From the NCBI GenBank assembly GCA_001695595.3, contig MBPM02000087.1, positions 62,001-126,000 of the forward strand: DNA of 64,000 nt, given 5' to 3'. This stretch comes from Plasmopara viticola. Its lineage: Eukaryota; Oomycota; Peronosporomycetes; Peronosporales; Peronosporaceae. Every line of letters starts with the position of its first letter. Positions within the stretch are counted from its first letter, which is position 1. Made by a program: the position numbers and the translations under genes. Under the pieces are notes generated by a model that saw only the letters and a program-made list of their open reading frames with translations, was not told where the DNA came from and did no database searches. This document shows positions 33,831 to 47,400 of this stretch, in pieces.

Positions 33831-36800
33831 GCGTAAACTTCACCGATGTACTTGCAAAACAAGGGAGTGGACCAATCAATGGACAGGATAAGGCAACTTT
33901 GTTCATTGATGGCCAAAGTGTAGGCCCGACTCGTACCTAGCTATTCAGATTTTAGGAAGCAACTATTGGAGACGCAAAATAAAATGCTCTTTAAGAGTAA
34001 GACGGCCACAGACAGGCTGTTTTCTTCGGACTAGCCTGTCCATGTATACACTTCTTCTTTTATTTAAAGTGTTAGTGTCTTAAAGAGCTCAACAATTTAA
34101 GTGTAGTTCCAATGAACATAGATGCAGCTAGCTCACCAAATCTACTTCTGCTCCATTGACCGCAGTAAGTTACGTGCCAATTCCAAATGTGGACATTCGT
34201 CTCTTTGGATGGTCGCTGACACTAGCTGCGCCTTCAAATTTAGAAAACGTCGGTCAAGCTACTATTAAGAATTTAAGTCTTCATAACAGATGAGACTTAG
34301 CCATAGAAAGCTAATTGACCCACAATTAGCATGTATACTGTGTAATGTGGTGTATGCTCAAATACAGTCGACCCGCTCCATCTGACTATCTTTCCTGAAT
34401 AAAATGCTGTAATCATAAGCAAGCTAACTTTAAAATATTGGGACGGCGTTCGAAGCGCAGCGGTTAATCACGGATTTATATTCTACTTATTGTGTGAAAA
34501 CGTATTCATAAACAGCTTTTCTTTTTGTTCCCTACTTAATCTGGCTATAACGGGTGCCAATGCAACATCTTAATTAGGCGAAACACGAAAATCATTACGC
34601 TTGTGCTCCATTTATGTCCATAAATCATAAGACAAAGATTAAGCTTATAATCTTTCAATATTCCACCGTTATATTTGGCTCTTTAAAGGACCCGGCGTGT
34701 GAGCCGCAGGTTCGACGTCCCACATATATCAACATATCAGTTCTTCCACTCGAATACAAAAGGTCAACGATTTGCTGCAGACCGAGAAAAACTTCCCTTC
34801 TCATCATTTTTGTCGCCTAAGGTATAGCGTCTTTCGGGTCTTCGTCGCGCTGAGACTGACACCGGCCAGACCTAGCAAATCCGCTTCAAAATTGGAGCAC
34901 ACGATCTGTCCACTCATGATATGTAATTGCAAGTACTGTCAAGAAATTAATCACGCTAACATAAATAATCTCATGAAGGCTTCAACTGAAAATTGGCTGT
35001 GTGTATGCTTCATGGAAAGGCTCGATATCAGAGCTTTCTTCCCTGCCGATTTTATGACTCAAATTATGGTGTTTGTACAAGCACGTTGACAAGCACATTG
35101 CTCTCAAAACTCTATAACCCTTGCTTCTGTCTGTAAGCATTGGCTGATGCGATCTAGGACTCCGTTTACTCTTCGATACACGAATCCTGCTAAGATAAAT
35201 GCAGAAAAGGATTGAGCAATTTTTTCACCTAGTTTTCTAGCTCAAGACCAGTCTACTTACAAAATTAGTCATTTGACTTGGCGAATTTCAGCCAAATGTA
35301 ATCAGCGGGATAGGTGAGGAGGTCGCATTTGCCCAAGGAAAACATGGATGATTTTCAGGTAGACGTGAAAGAGGAAACTTTATATCTTTATTTAAGGGGC
35401 CAAGATATACCGTTGGAAAATGCATGTTGGATGCTTTTGAGTGAACTGAAGCATCAATTCTTCGAGATTCAACGGCCCAAACCATCGACCATTTTACGAC
35501 GATGTTGACGCACCTAACATATTTAAAAGGCGTCGTAATAAGTAAATAAATCTTCAGGACCCTAAATCTAAAGTGAGTCTTACCTCAACAAAGCGCTGTC
35601 TCATGCGCTAAACTTTGTCATTCGGGCGAGTGCAGGTAGACATACGCCGATTGAGAATATCCGCGGTCTTTCTTGGATTTATTATAGGGATGATGAGCCG
35701 CATATAATTAGAACGTGCGCTTAGAGCAACCAGGCGATTCCGGATGAGGAGAACGACTCTTGCAATTCAAGTACCTCGAGCCAAGGCGCGCAGCGTAAGG
35801 TGAGAGTGCTTTCGACCAGCGCTCCCTGACAATCGAGATCAGCGGCCAATCCACGGGAAAATTGTCTGAAATGGAGGTGCTTTCACCTTTGCGGCCAGGA
35901 CATATTTGTGAAGCGGCGCGCGGGTATCGTAAGTAAGCTCAGAGAACCGCTGAAATGGCTTCGACACAATTGCATCAAGACGCTGCGAGTTAAAATCTGG
36001 AGCAACGAACGCTTCATGTGAAGCAGCGGTGTTTAATCCGCACGCCAGAATCTGTACCAAATCTAAGACATTAAGAGTTTAATTGTCACCAACCCACCAA
36101 GCAAGCAAGCTGTTTTCTCAGCTCAAGAATATAAAACATCTTGTCCTAGATGCTTTTATATTATATAGTTTCAAAATGATTCTTTTATTTATTGGTGGTG
36201 CTGACAGAGTCTAAGGTATTTTGGAAGCTACCCGTGACTTCTGACTTCTGACAGTGACTTTTAAATCTATTGAATAATAAACGTAATGCGTGTCAACCGT
36301 AAGGTTGCGTGTACGTCAACTTTCTTGAGCCAAGCGATGCTCATGAATGTTACATAAGATTTAGCAAGAAAGGCAAGTGAGCGTGCTGCTGAGCGTTATG
36401 ACTGGAACGAGCCGATTACTATCGCGTAGATGGTACTCATCTTTCTCGTCAGACCTGTTGTTTGGAAAATGAAGAGACTTATCACAAAACAGCAACTTGG
36501 GTTGGTAGCCGAGGGTAAGCGGTTTACATAGCCTTTCGCCCGCTGCATTAGTAATTTGGGCCACGGAGCACACATGCATGGGTTGTTGTCTTCGACTTTC
36601 TATTAGCCTTCGATGTTAGTAGGCTCATCCAAAAAGGTGTTCTCGATCGGGCGTTTAGACCTGGGCGCTATAGTCTTCCTTGTCTCTAATGCTGATGTCT
36701 CTTACATAGCCGATAAGTCCGACGCTAAGTCTCATACCTTAAGGTTCGCACTACTGGGTGACAGGTACGTTTTGACAGCTACTCTTTGCAGCTCCAACAA

Positions 36801-38654
36801 GCACGGCGAGTGTCACCAATTTGATTGCCTATATACGGAAATGTCTACTAATTAGGCCCTCGGTAACCAAAAGTGTAGTCCACAGACCGCAGTATCGATT
36901 GACTGCTGCGGAAAACTTGCTCCATATATGCTGAATACGTCTAACTATAAAAGAGCTAGGTCGCACGCACTTAATGTGTACAATTTTTTTGCTGTGGCCT
37001 TCAGTGCAACAAACGACCTGTTTACAATAGCTCTGCAAGTTCAAGATCTGTACTTAAGTAGGAAAAACTTTATTTGAACCAGAATAGTTATCTGCTGGTA
37101 CGCAGAGGACGAGGCAATATTAATTTGTCTGACCTATCCGCTTATTTTGATTTTTTCAGATTGCGGTTTTGTCTGGTAGCTTTCCTTTCTTTGGAGCTCT
37201 AATACGTGTATCGCATATGGCATTAGTGTGCAACATTTATAGGAGCTATTGAGTACACGCAGTGCATTTCCGTTATGACAAACTCTAGTTCTGACAAAGA
37301 AAGCTGTTTAAGTTTTTTCTTTCTTATATATTGCAGGTGGATAATCCAATCTCACTTTGTGTTTCCTTGGTGGTCCAATAATATATATTATTATCTGTGC
37401 ATTTAATATATTTTTCAAGGTTAAATGATTAGTACTGATCCAGGGATAAAAGCCTTAACATTATAGTAGTTTACAAAATACTCGATTAAAGGGCACCAAA
37501 TTATACAAGACTGAGGTGTACTCTGATTATCCTTCGCTGTTTGCTGATTGCTCCAAATGTCAAACGCATGTTTCCGCTTGATAACTTTGAGTAAAACTGA
37601 ACTTTGGTTTTGTTTTCGGTAATTGTCAAGGCCTTTTTCTTCCACTGCTTCATTATTCAAACTATCAATAAGCCATGCATAGCCCGTGACTGTATTTATT
37701 TACCAATCGAATGATGAATTGTGTTACTACTCAATTGTGTTGTATACTATGCGATGCAAACAATGCGGCAACAATAATTAGACTAAATATTATCTGTCGA
37801 GCGGCTTACTTTAACTCAGCTTGATGTAGCAACAACCGATTGTGAGCTTACATAAAGGCTGAAAAATTGACCTAATATTGGAAAACTCGAGACTTTTCCT
37901 CGCTTGACGACGAGCCTGCTCTAATATGCATCCTGGAAACCATAAAAAACTACGGAGGAAGCATAGACGTTCAAACTGCCCAACAGTGAGGAACTGGTTG
38001 CGAACTTCACGCCATGTAACACCAACTCAATAGCCGTCAAGTACTAGCCAAACATTATAGTGAGAAATATAACATCAAAACAGGGTCCGACGTTTATTAT
38101 GCCAAGCTTGGAATCTAATTCGTGCCAGTTTAGTCGCCGTACCAAGGTGAATAAATTTAAAAGCGATAAGGGATGCACACTAGTCAAGAGATCACAACTG
38201 TCTTACGATAGTAAATAAGCATTCACCGGAAGATCTTGTACAATGCTGGACGCCTCTAATGTGCAAGGAACTGAATGACCCGTAGCGCTTATTTTCTAAT
38301 ACGATGTATTGTCGTTTTGAGCCTTTGCAAATGCTCAAAGATGAATTGAACCTTTCCGCATCTGTTGGATGCGGGGTTTACACCACCCGTATAACTTGCT
38401 GGCTTTATCAGTCTAAAGAGGCAGATGCACTCGCAGTCGTCCTATCTTCTTCCTTCTTTTTGTTCACAAGCATCCATTACATCAGGGCATGTGAGCTCGA
38501 TGAGCAGATTATTTGCGCAAGAACGCAAGCAACATAGACATATGTATACTTGGCATTATGAGGCCAAAGCGGGGAAGCTTGAAGCTTGCACCTTCTGAAG
38601 TGAAGCAAAGAAAAAAACTTTTTTTTAGAATGAAGGAGGGACCAGGCAACCTCA

Positions 38655-38835
38655 GGCCCTAATAGCCAGGTGCGCGTGGCGGTTTTGCCGTCTTACTCGG
38701 TAGACCGAGCTAAAAGCTGGGTATTTTTTTCATGATGCTACTTGTCTTGTTCTATATCAACGCGTACAGAAGCTATGAGGAGCAACGTTTCTTTCCATCA
38801 CCTAGAGTTTCTTACCTGCAAGCATGGTTGGCAAA
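38655..38835 (+). repeat. Diverged dispersed repeat, copy B
   Basis: This is the partner of the repeat near 33.65 kb. It contains cttactcggtagaccgagc and then gaggagcaacgtttctttc. The copies are well diverged, with many substitutions and small gaps, so the insertion is old. Confidence 0.55.
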
Positions 38836-41447
38836 AGCCTGTAGATAAATTCATAAACAAAGAAGCTAACGACTTCTTTTACCAGACGCTGCATATTTAA
38901 TGAGCTAATGTGACTCTTTTAGTTTTGAGATTCTTTGGTGTGCCGCTGATTTTCAACGCCGGCGAACGATTGCAGACAACCAAAGTTAATTGGCTAATGC
39001 TATCAGAGAGAGCAATGATTTTAAGTCAGTTATGGCTCGCCAAATTAGTGGTTTGGAAATAGCTTCGGCTTTGAAACTGAAGGATTTCGACAACACAGAG
39101 TCACTTCTTGTCTTTAATAAGAATAGCTTTACATGATCCTGAGCGTGGCGCGCCTTAAGAAACACAGTCCCGAGATCTTTTAAGTGATTAATGCCATAGG
39201 TGCCAGCCACTCAATCCTGCGCAGCAGAGCTTCGGTGAGTCGCGTTCTCATCTTTGTTGCGCGTATGGCTTCTTTGTCAGAGGGTGTAAAAAGATATATA
39301 CTCGTGCGAATGTGCAAGATGAAGTGACAAATACCTTCACGACGGAAAGGTCACATTTCAATATTTGTTGGTGGGTAATCAAGTGTCGCTGGCGGCATCC
39401 ACTTCCAACGATGAAAAATTATAGCTTCAAAGGTGAGGTAATATAGCGTGATCGACCGTAGGCAAATCTTTTTAAGCTAGTGACATGCACTCGCAAGACC
39501 CATTGAGTTCAACCTGTGTTTTGCAGCCACCAGCAGCAAAAAATAAGCTTTGCAAACCGTCGGCATAGATTCTTGAAGCACATAAGGTCACAAAGGCTTG
39601 TTATGGATCGCTAACACAATAAAACAAATTTTCTCAAGCAGGAAGATCAAATGACATAGTTTGTATTCGAGGTCCACAGGTGCGCAACGCAACACCACAT
39701 ATATGAGAAAAAAACATATTTTTTAGAGAGAATAATGGAAAATCGGTAAAAAATCGATTTTTGAGTCGCACAAACTACTCAATAATTGGCAAAAATGACA
39801 TTTATTGAGAGCTTTAGCGATCGCTGTACCACTGCAAATATGCTATAATTCGAGACACTTCCAAAACTGTCTGCGCCACTGAACCTTAAAGGTGCTAAAT
39901 TCTTGGCTGAACAATAAAGGCAGAAATATTTCTTAGATGACATTTTTTAAGATGAGAGCATCTCTTTAGTCAATGGATACATACTCCGCTTCGACCGAAA
40001 ATGTGAATTGGATTGTCCTTATAGGTTATGTGCGACGCCCGATAGCTCATACATCATAAAGGGTCTCTATTAATAAGAAATATCCGATGTGGTATCTTAG
40101 AATCGACCGTGGATAAGCTGTGCCAAAGAAGAAGAACGCTAACTAATGTCGTTTTCGGCAAAAAGGCAAAGCATTGATATCGAAATCTCAGAGATCATCA
40201 CTGGCTTAACAAGTACGTAGTCAAATAACTGAATTTAGTTGATGGTATATCATTAAAATCAAGTGAGCGAGTAAGCACACCTAGCAGTATTATATAATAG
40301 CGATTATAAATGCCGATTGCAAAGCCTTCGACCATTATGGATTTCTGCCCGGAAATACTCAAGCGACATTTTCATCCATATCCGCTTCGAAGGAGATGAG
40401 TCAACTATGGAGGTCCGTTTAGCCCAATTGGCGTAAAATTGTGACGATACGACAACGATAAAAGTTATGCCACGATTGACAGAGCGTCTCGAGGCGGATG
40501 GACGGCTGCATCGCTAAAAAACACTTTTACGTTTTTGCCGCAGGCCACCAGTGTAGCCACACACCCTTAATTTAGTCGAAAGATTAAAGCACTCGGCCTC
40601 CAGTTGTTGCATCTGGTAAAGTGATAAGCTCGAAGGTGTAGGTGCACCTTCCTTCCGTGACTTAAGCCTCAAAGGAGCAATTATAGTCACAAATTTATCA
40701 TGCCGAGTCCTAAACACGCAATTTTCCAAGCTTTAACGAAGCAAAATCCCGTAACTGCATTTGCTCAGTACTATAACACTTCGTTCCCTGCCGATTTAGT
40801 TGATTGACACGACAAGCAAACTGTTTTTATCTAAACTGTCGCGCAATAAATGCATACTTTCTAAGACAATGTTCAAGCGGGTTGGCATCTTGAGAGGTTG
40901 GTCACATGATAGAGCCTTTCGATTGGCTTGACTAGAAGCGGAACGGTAGACTTAACTTTCCCTAAGTGGTAGAATAGCAACAATAACATTTCCTAACACG
41001 TAACGCGTGTTGCAAACCGTCCAGATTGCTTCTTGTAAAATTAGAAAAATTCGCGTGTTCAAGATAGATTTATGATTACAATAAATTGATTTTCTAAGGC
41101 TTTAGTCATTGTAGGAATGTAATACTGGCGCGCCCATACTTTTGAGCTCAGCATTTTATCGCTAGCAATAGCCGAAGGCTGAATGCTGTAATTTTATTGA
41201 ATTTAGGGACGTATATGGCCATACCGAACGAGGGGTGCGTTGCCCCTTATTAATCTTTTCTAATGACTTGAGCATTCACCGACAGATTCCGCGAATATTG
41301 CTCGGTAATTTTAGCCATTTGTGATGAGTTTGTTTAATAGGACGATTTGCCTGTCTAGTTATTAGTATACTATTCTTGTATACTAGAACATTTCTTGTGG
41401 CTGTAAAAGAAACATATCTCTCGTATTCACGATTATCAAATCCATAA

Positions 41448-42693
41448 TTATGATACGACGTAGACAAACTCCTCTCGACTCTGGGCACAGCTAGCGGAGC
41501 AGCTGTAAACAATAAGACTGAGCCAGTCCATGCCTCCAAGAGGTGCCACTGCTCGAGGTGCGTCAGATACAGCAGTGCCTGATTCAAACGTATGCCGCTG
41601 ATCGTCGGCTAATATATACTGATCCACATGTAAGAAATAGTTGATTGCAGGAGTTAATTGCATTTCAAACAATCGCTCTTCGCCACAGCCAGAGCAAAAC
41701 GGGACTTTTAAATTTTGAGGAATCACCACAGGCCAAAGCGGTTCGCCGCCGTAGTCATAGCGAAGGCATTGCATCGGACATCGATTAATGCGTTCTTGAA
41801 AACGCAATAGATGCCGCTGCTTTGCTGGCGTTTTTTCGTAAGATTCGCGCTGACAAACTCTACTAGACTGTACTTCTTCTCCTTTCATCTTGGTATCCGT
41901 AAGTACGGACCGCAAAATTCCAACGTCAGCCGACTTCTCCTCTTCTTCTTGCTTAATGTATTGTTCAAGAAGACGGTTTTCGTGAGCAAAGTCGTGTTTG
42001 GCTTTGTAGTCTTCAAATGGTTCTTCAATAACTTCAATTAACAGAGCCGGAAAGACATTTCGCTTGCCACCAAGAACAGACTCTTTTTCAACTTCCTTTT
42101 TTTTTAACGCCATGTTCGGCTTTTTTGTCGCTCCTTTGGTCTTCATTGCATCATTTCGTTGTTGCAAAAGCATCTCTAGATCCACAAGATCATTTGTTGG
42201 ATCTGGTGCCGTAGCATCATCTTCATCATCACTCCAATTGCTATTATCGCTGTCTGAACTCCAACCATTTTTCATCGAATCAACTTGTTTAAAACGCGTT
42301 TCAGCTTTTGCATCAGTCGATGTATTTTTTACAGTATCGATTTGGTCACGCAACACTCGCCAACTGCCGGGATTTTTCGTACACGCCACCGAGTTGCATC
42401 CAAAAACATACAACGTCCGATCCGTCTCCACTGGAGCATACACTTGTGCCAGTAAGAACAGATCCCTGTTGCATTTACTACACGTCAAACCGTCGGCCTC
42501 TAGTGGTGGCTCTGAATACCAAGCCTACGCAACGAATTATATTAGAGATTCTGTCAATGTCGGTAAAATACTTTCTTTAATATAAATTGCATTGTACTGG
42601 TGTTCCTCCTGCCTTGCACACATAGGGTGAGCTGTCATCTACACTCTGTCGCTCTTGAATCGTGCCTAATAGTACAACGCGCTTCTCGTCCAT
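41448..42693 (-). CDS. PDCD2-family protein
   Basis: This is a homologue of programmed cell death protein 2, a conserved chaperone-like factor known to escort ribosomal protein uS5 during 40S subunit assembly. Two exons, 42693-42598 and 42524-41448, join in phase across a 73-nt intron to give 390 aa; human PDCD2 has 344. Exon 1 supplies the usual start V-V-L-L-G, and the join restores A-W-Y-S-E-P-P. Zinc-ligand pairs follow: C-S-K-C near residue 47 and C-N-S-V-A-C. The middle is acidic and poorly conserved. The C-terminal domain has R-C-P-M-Q-C-L-R-Y, P-F-C-S-G-C-G-E, F-E-M-Q-L-T-P and a W-L-S-L-I-V-Y-S-C end. It is divergent from MIC10. Confidence 0.93.
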
Positions 42694-42796
42694 TGTTTCC
42701 TTTTTGTCTTCGATGAATATCGTACTTAATCGGACATACCGAAGCTCGCTGAGTGGCTGAAAGTCGCTACTTTCCTATCCTCACACCACGAGCACC
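42694..42796. promoter_or_regulatory. Putative bidirectional promoter, PDCD2 / MIC10
   Basis: Only 103 bp separate the two divergent start codons. No clear initiator match was seen. The function is inferred from the spacing. Confidence 0.5.
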
Positions 42797-43160
42797 ATGA
42801 GCGACAAGGAGATCCCGTCTGAGTACCGCATTTCCGAGAAGTGGGATAAGTGCCTTGAGAACTTCGCTCTCTACTTTGGTGCCGGCCTTGTGGCTGGAGG
42901 TGTCACGTCAATTGTATTATCGCGTACGTCCTCTCCGTATCAAGAAGCCCTTACTTCTTCAATTACACTTTTTGTGGTTGTTTATAGGATCTGGAGCCGG
43001 TCGTGGACTAATAACGGGCTTTGGTGCGGGTTCAGGTGCTGGATCAAGCTGGATGACGTGCCAGATGGCATTTGCTGGTGACGCTAGCTCACAAGCAGCT
43101 CTGGACAAGGCGGATAAGGCCGTGGAAGACTTGAAGGAGAAGCTTTCGAGCTCTAACTAG
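42797..43160 (+). CDS. MIC10, MICOS complex subunit
   Basis: This is a small inner-mitochondrial-membrane protein that bends membranes at crista junctions. Two exons, 42797-42923 and 42988-43160, join across a 64-nt intron to give 99 aa; human MIC10 has 78. The first part has the family start S-E-K-W-D-K-C-L, then a first membrane segment with G-A-G-L-V-A-G-G. After the join comes a second membrane segment with the glycine pattern G-F-G-A-G-S-G-A-G, needed for oligomerisation in yeast and human, then S-S-W-M-T-C-Q. The tail from about residue 72 is a charged helix (A-L-D-K-A-D-K-A-V-E-D-L-K-E-K-L) that is longer than in animals. The intron falls exactly between the two membrane segments. Confidence 0.9.
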
Positions 43161-45895
43161 ACGTCTAATTAAGTCAGCGCTGTCGTTTTTAAAGTGTTGT
43201 ATTGACGTCAAAGCGCTGAAGTTTTTAAGATCCAAAACAGAAAATCAGATCTTTAGTTTACTCGAAACGAAGAGAAAACCACAAAAAAACAGTAATACAA
43301 TGAAGATGATACGATTGTTGCTACTTCGCTGGTCACATTTCAAAAAGGGACTATGCAGAGTGTTCAATTTTGACTTCTGACCTAAACTAGTTTCTGCTTT
43401 GACAGGTTCGCAACTTCTAGCTCGAGTGACTCGTCTGCACTATGTGAACATTGACATTGAGGAAGTGACTTAGTCATCTCTGATGAACTTGCGTATACTA
43501 TTCATCACTATTGACTTACAAAGTAAAATTTCCGGGTGAAACCGTTTGATGTAACGCACAGATTAAAAAAAAGAGCGCTTCGTAATCCAAAATTCACTTA
43601 CATTTAGGCTTCAGAAGATAGCTCATAGACAAAAAAGCTATCTAATGGTGTCGCAATTCGATTAATTTGATACCATACCGATTGCTTCTTTAAATGGCGT
43701 GATCGTCTTTTTAAGCGCTATTAGTATGCAATGTACCTCACTGGAGAAAATTTAAACGGTGGGCCCCCATCTGTGTTCAACGAATTATATGTGTTTAATA
43801 GAGTACTTCGGATTTGTCTTGTTTGACTTTAGCTTCGTACATTGCGTGATCGCATTTTGGTGTGACGTATGCACTAAATTTTCTGTAGAATATTCGACAT
43901 GTACTTCACTTTGACAATTGTCGAGCAGACAGCTACTTGGCTGAATTTCTTCTCAATCACTCGTCGTGTATTATCGAACGTGCCTTTTCTTTCTACTAGC
44001 TGGTAGTACATCTTCTAAAAGCTGTTAACTCTATGATTAATGATGTTACCCAAATTGGAATTCAGGTTGTTCTTTGTACTTTCGATATATATAGAGCCCC
44101 CCCCATTAATTATTACTCTAGCAAATAACAGCTCACTTTAATTCATGCATTTGTCGTAATAGCAACACGACCATAGAATGAGTCGCACATGACATTTTTT
44201 ATGATTATTTCAGCTTGATACGATTGTAGTGTACTAGTTATCGTTGCCGTATTGCAGTTTTGACTTCATTCATACACAGCAAGGATTACCAAGACTTTCG
44301 TCGAAATAAACGATTTATAATGCAATACTAGATGCCTTCCTAATTAACGTGCACCCGTAGTTAAGCCTTTCAGCAGCATATCAATCGTATTACACAGAAA
44401 CGAACGATCCGTCCCTTATTTACTCACTTGGGCCAGGTAGCCGAAGAGAGTTAAATGCATGTTACAATGTCCATTGTATGCCAACTTAATTTATAGTGGG
44501 GTGTTTCTCTATGAAGAATTACCGCAGTAAATAACCAAACGATCAGGCGACAACATGTCTTATAGTTACGTTGCCACATTCACATAGACCCATATAAATG
44601 ATTGGTGAGAAAGGGCCATTCTCCACGCCACTCTGATTTTACATAGCCATTAAATTTACGATGACATCAATCTTCGACAGTTCTGTTAAAGGACCTTCTT
44701 TCTTAATAAGCATACTTAAAAGCAAATTTTTCTGTGCCAAAGTTTCACTTATCCACATTGGCGAAAAAATTATTTTTGCGCTCGCACTCGAGTACCGCTC
44801 GCAAGATAACTGTGACTGGCTATTACTGATAGCAGCTTTAGTGATAAAAGCTGGCGTTCCGAAAAAGTATTATAGAGCCGTGGCCAGCTAACAGTCTGTT
44901 CATATTGATACCGGTCTGAAAATTGCTTCATCATGTTCGCCCTGCCCGCGCCTCAGCCTCGTAAGACGATAAATTTCCTCCGCGACATTTCCACATTATA
45001 GCTCTTGTCAGGCCAAGTTCAAGAAATCAAGGTAAGGGTGCTCGTGGCCACATAGTGAGATGCGAGTCATCCCGTGACTATTGGTACGAGCCACATTGTG
45101 GCAAATACTAGATTACAAAGGGTTGTCTTTCAGCACGAACGTAACGTTCAGTGGCTAGTTTGTGTGGTTGAACGTTAATGTAATAATAACATCCGGAACT
45201 TCTGTGATTTATTACTTTTTACTTCTGGTAAATTTCCGTCCTGCCCTAAAAAACACGGAGAACGACTTTCAGATACGTTACCCACTTTTGATCTACATTT
45301 AATACGATTGAGCTGTTTTCTCTGGCTTCGTTGTATAGAAAAATGAAAGAATCGTACCCCTTCATCAATATCACTGAGCTCCTAATAAGACGTAACAAGG
45401 AGCTCAACAAGCTGCAGAAAGACTTGTGGTTATCAACAGTAAAGCAGCCGAAGCTTGTTTAACTTATCCGGAACGTAGTTTTGGATTGTAAGGAATCAAG
45501 TGCCTGTGATTTAGCGCACGACATCACTGAATACTAAAGCACCGCGTTCAGCAAACACAAGAGCTTTTGAGAAGTTCATTAGATTACTACCCATTTGTAC
45601 AAAAAGCATAGACTATGGAACAAAATTTAATTAGATTTGTTATCTTTCTGAGGGCTTTAAATGGTTCTGGTACATTATACAAAGAGCACTGAGAATTCCA
45701 AAAAGTATGACCCAACAAAGAGGCCGTACGAATGAGCGCTCATTTCCCAACCCAAGACCTCGTCAACAGAGCCAAACAAGTGCTCTCAGCTAGATTGAAG
45801 GTTTAAGACCAAAATTGCGCTTAATTTCACAAGCGCTGACTTTGCAAAATGCGGCAAGTGCCAAAGACCGAGCGAAATCAACCGCTTAGGCTATT
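43161..45895. other. Gene-free AT-rich spacer
   Basis: No gene or element was recognised. The longest frame (76 codons at 44661-44891, plus) has no motif. A run of C residues near 44.1 kb is the only sequence oddity. Confidence 0.5.
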
Positions 45896-47400
45896 GTGAC
45901 TCCATCTGCAGCGACAAGACAAGCCACACACTGTCCGTGCAGCAACCACTGTTGTATCTCACTTTGCAGCACCAGCGATAACAAGCCCAGGTGCGAGATG
46001 AACTGCAAGCCTAAATGCAAGAGGCTACAAGTTTTTCGTTTTATTAATAGGCGAGCAGTCTATGAAGGAAGGTTTGGCAAAGCCATTGAAACGTGGATCT
46101 TTGCAATGGGTCAGTACTACGCCAACACGCATCACTTGACAACGACAGAGTCCGCAGATTTGTGATGCTTGTCTGAAGTGTTTTGGCAGCTCCTTGCTAG
46201 ATTGGTACCGTATCTGTATCGCCGACTGCGAGCACATGAACGTGCACAGGACATGGAGAAGGCTTGAAACTCAATTGCGCACACGATATAGGCCTAACGA
46301 TGTCAAGTATGATCTTCGAGAGCGGATAATTAACATGGAGCAGAAGGAATCTATGCATGGGTATGCCTCTAAATTTCAGGTCTTGATGTCCCTAACTAAG
46401 TGAACTGGAAAATAAGTTCTTTTTCTAGATGGGATTACGGAAGGAAACCTCAGAAAGATCAGTGAAAAAGAGCCAGATTTTTCAGGAGGCCATTTAAGTT
46501 GCCTCCAGCTTTAAAAGTGCCTATTACTTGGGTATACCAATCGTATATTGACCGAGTCGTTTAATACGATACCTACAGATTTACTTATCGTGCGAGACAG
46601 TCACGACCTTAAAAGAAAAGCGTTTGAAAAGAGGAAGGTTAAGAACAACAGCTGACCAAATCGGCAACATGAAACAATTGTGACGTTGTCGGCCACAAAT
46701 CGCCGCAATCTACCGCTCTTGAACGTAAGGAAGCGAATCGTTGTATCAGAGAATAATCATATGCTATCGTCAAAGCAGAAGCTCAAGCTTTTAAAGACGT
46801 TAGTCAAGAGAGACCCGTCACTATATTTATCAACAATGGATGTTGTCTTAGCGGTTTATCCAAAGACTTGGTGAAGGAATTTAAGATTGAAGTAATTAAC
46901 GGTGAGATGATGCAAGTCGACCTTGATTACATTGAGATTCGTCACCGTCCCCGACAAACGGTGCACATGAACTTGCAGATATTTGGTTTTCGTACAATGT
47001 CGAACAGCTCCAAGTCATGCCTGTTCGTAAAAATAAGGATTTTATCATTGGGATGATGCGGCTTCGTGAGCAAAATTTCAAATATCAACTGAACTACAGG
47101 GCGCTTGTCTCTTTGCATCAAAGAGGAGCACCACGCGGCAATTCGTTTGATACCGCATAATTTACGTCCGTCCAGACAGCCTGCTGGACAATACAAGGCT
47201 CGGATAAATCAAAGCCGCGAGATTTCCGATTTATATCGGCAACAAGGCTTAAGGAATGACGCCGCTAATTTCTCACTAGTTTCTGAGAATGTTGTGTCAC
47301 GACAGGAATATGAAGCTGTCTTCATCGTCAGCCCGCATGATTCTGGAAAAGGCTTAGTCGTGCGAATACGTTCAAGAAGCAAAGAAAATCAATCATAAAT
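45896..47400 (+). mobile_element. Decayed Ty3/gypsy gag and protease
   Basis: Three pieces occur in the order expected for a gypsy element. At about 46060-46165 the frame reads A-I-E-T-W-I-F-A-M-G-Q-Y-Y, the start of a retrotransposon Gag domain. At 46194-46403 Gag continues (W-R-R-L-E-T-Q-L-R-T-R-Y-R-P, then M-H-G-Y-A-S-K-F). At 46826-47056 a protease-like strand reads F-I-N-N-G-C-C-L-S-G-L-S-K-D-L-V-K-E-F. Here the catalytic Asp of the usual D-S/T/N-G is Asn, so the protease would be dead. Frameshifts separate the pieces. A further open frame at 47105-47398 may belong to the same element. No LTR was identified. Confidence 0.65.

Larger units (their letters stand above)
32996..41447. other. 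8.4-kb gene-free, repeat-bearing region
   Basis: No host gene was recognised. Open frames are short and motif-free. A 58-codon plus-strand frame starts at about 33320 (M-D-R-T-T-F-L-H-Q) and is slightly coding-like but unassigned. A diverged repeat occurs twice, near 33.65 and 38.66 kb, and is listed separately. Simple (GT)n occurs near 33.65 kb. The rest is AT-rich with many stops in all frames. Confidence 0.5.
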
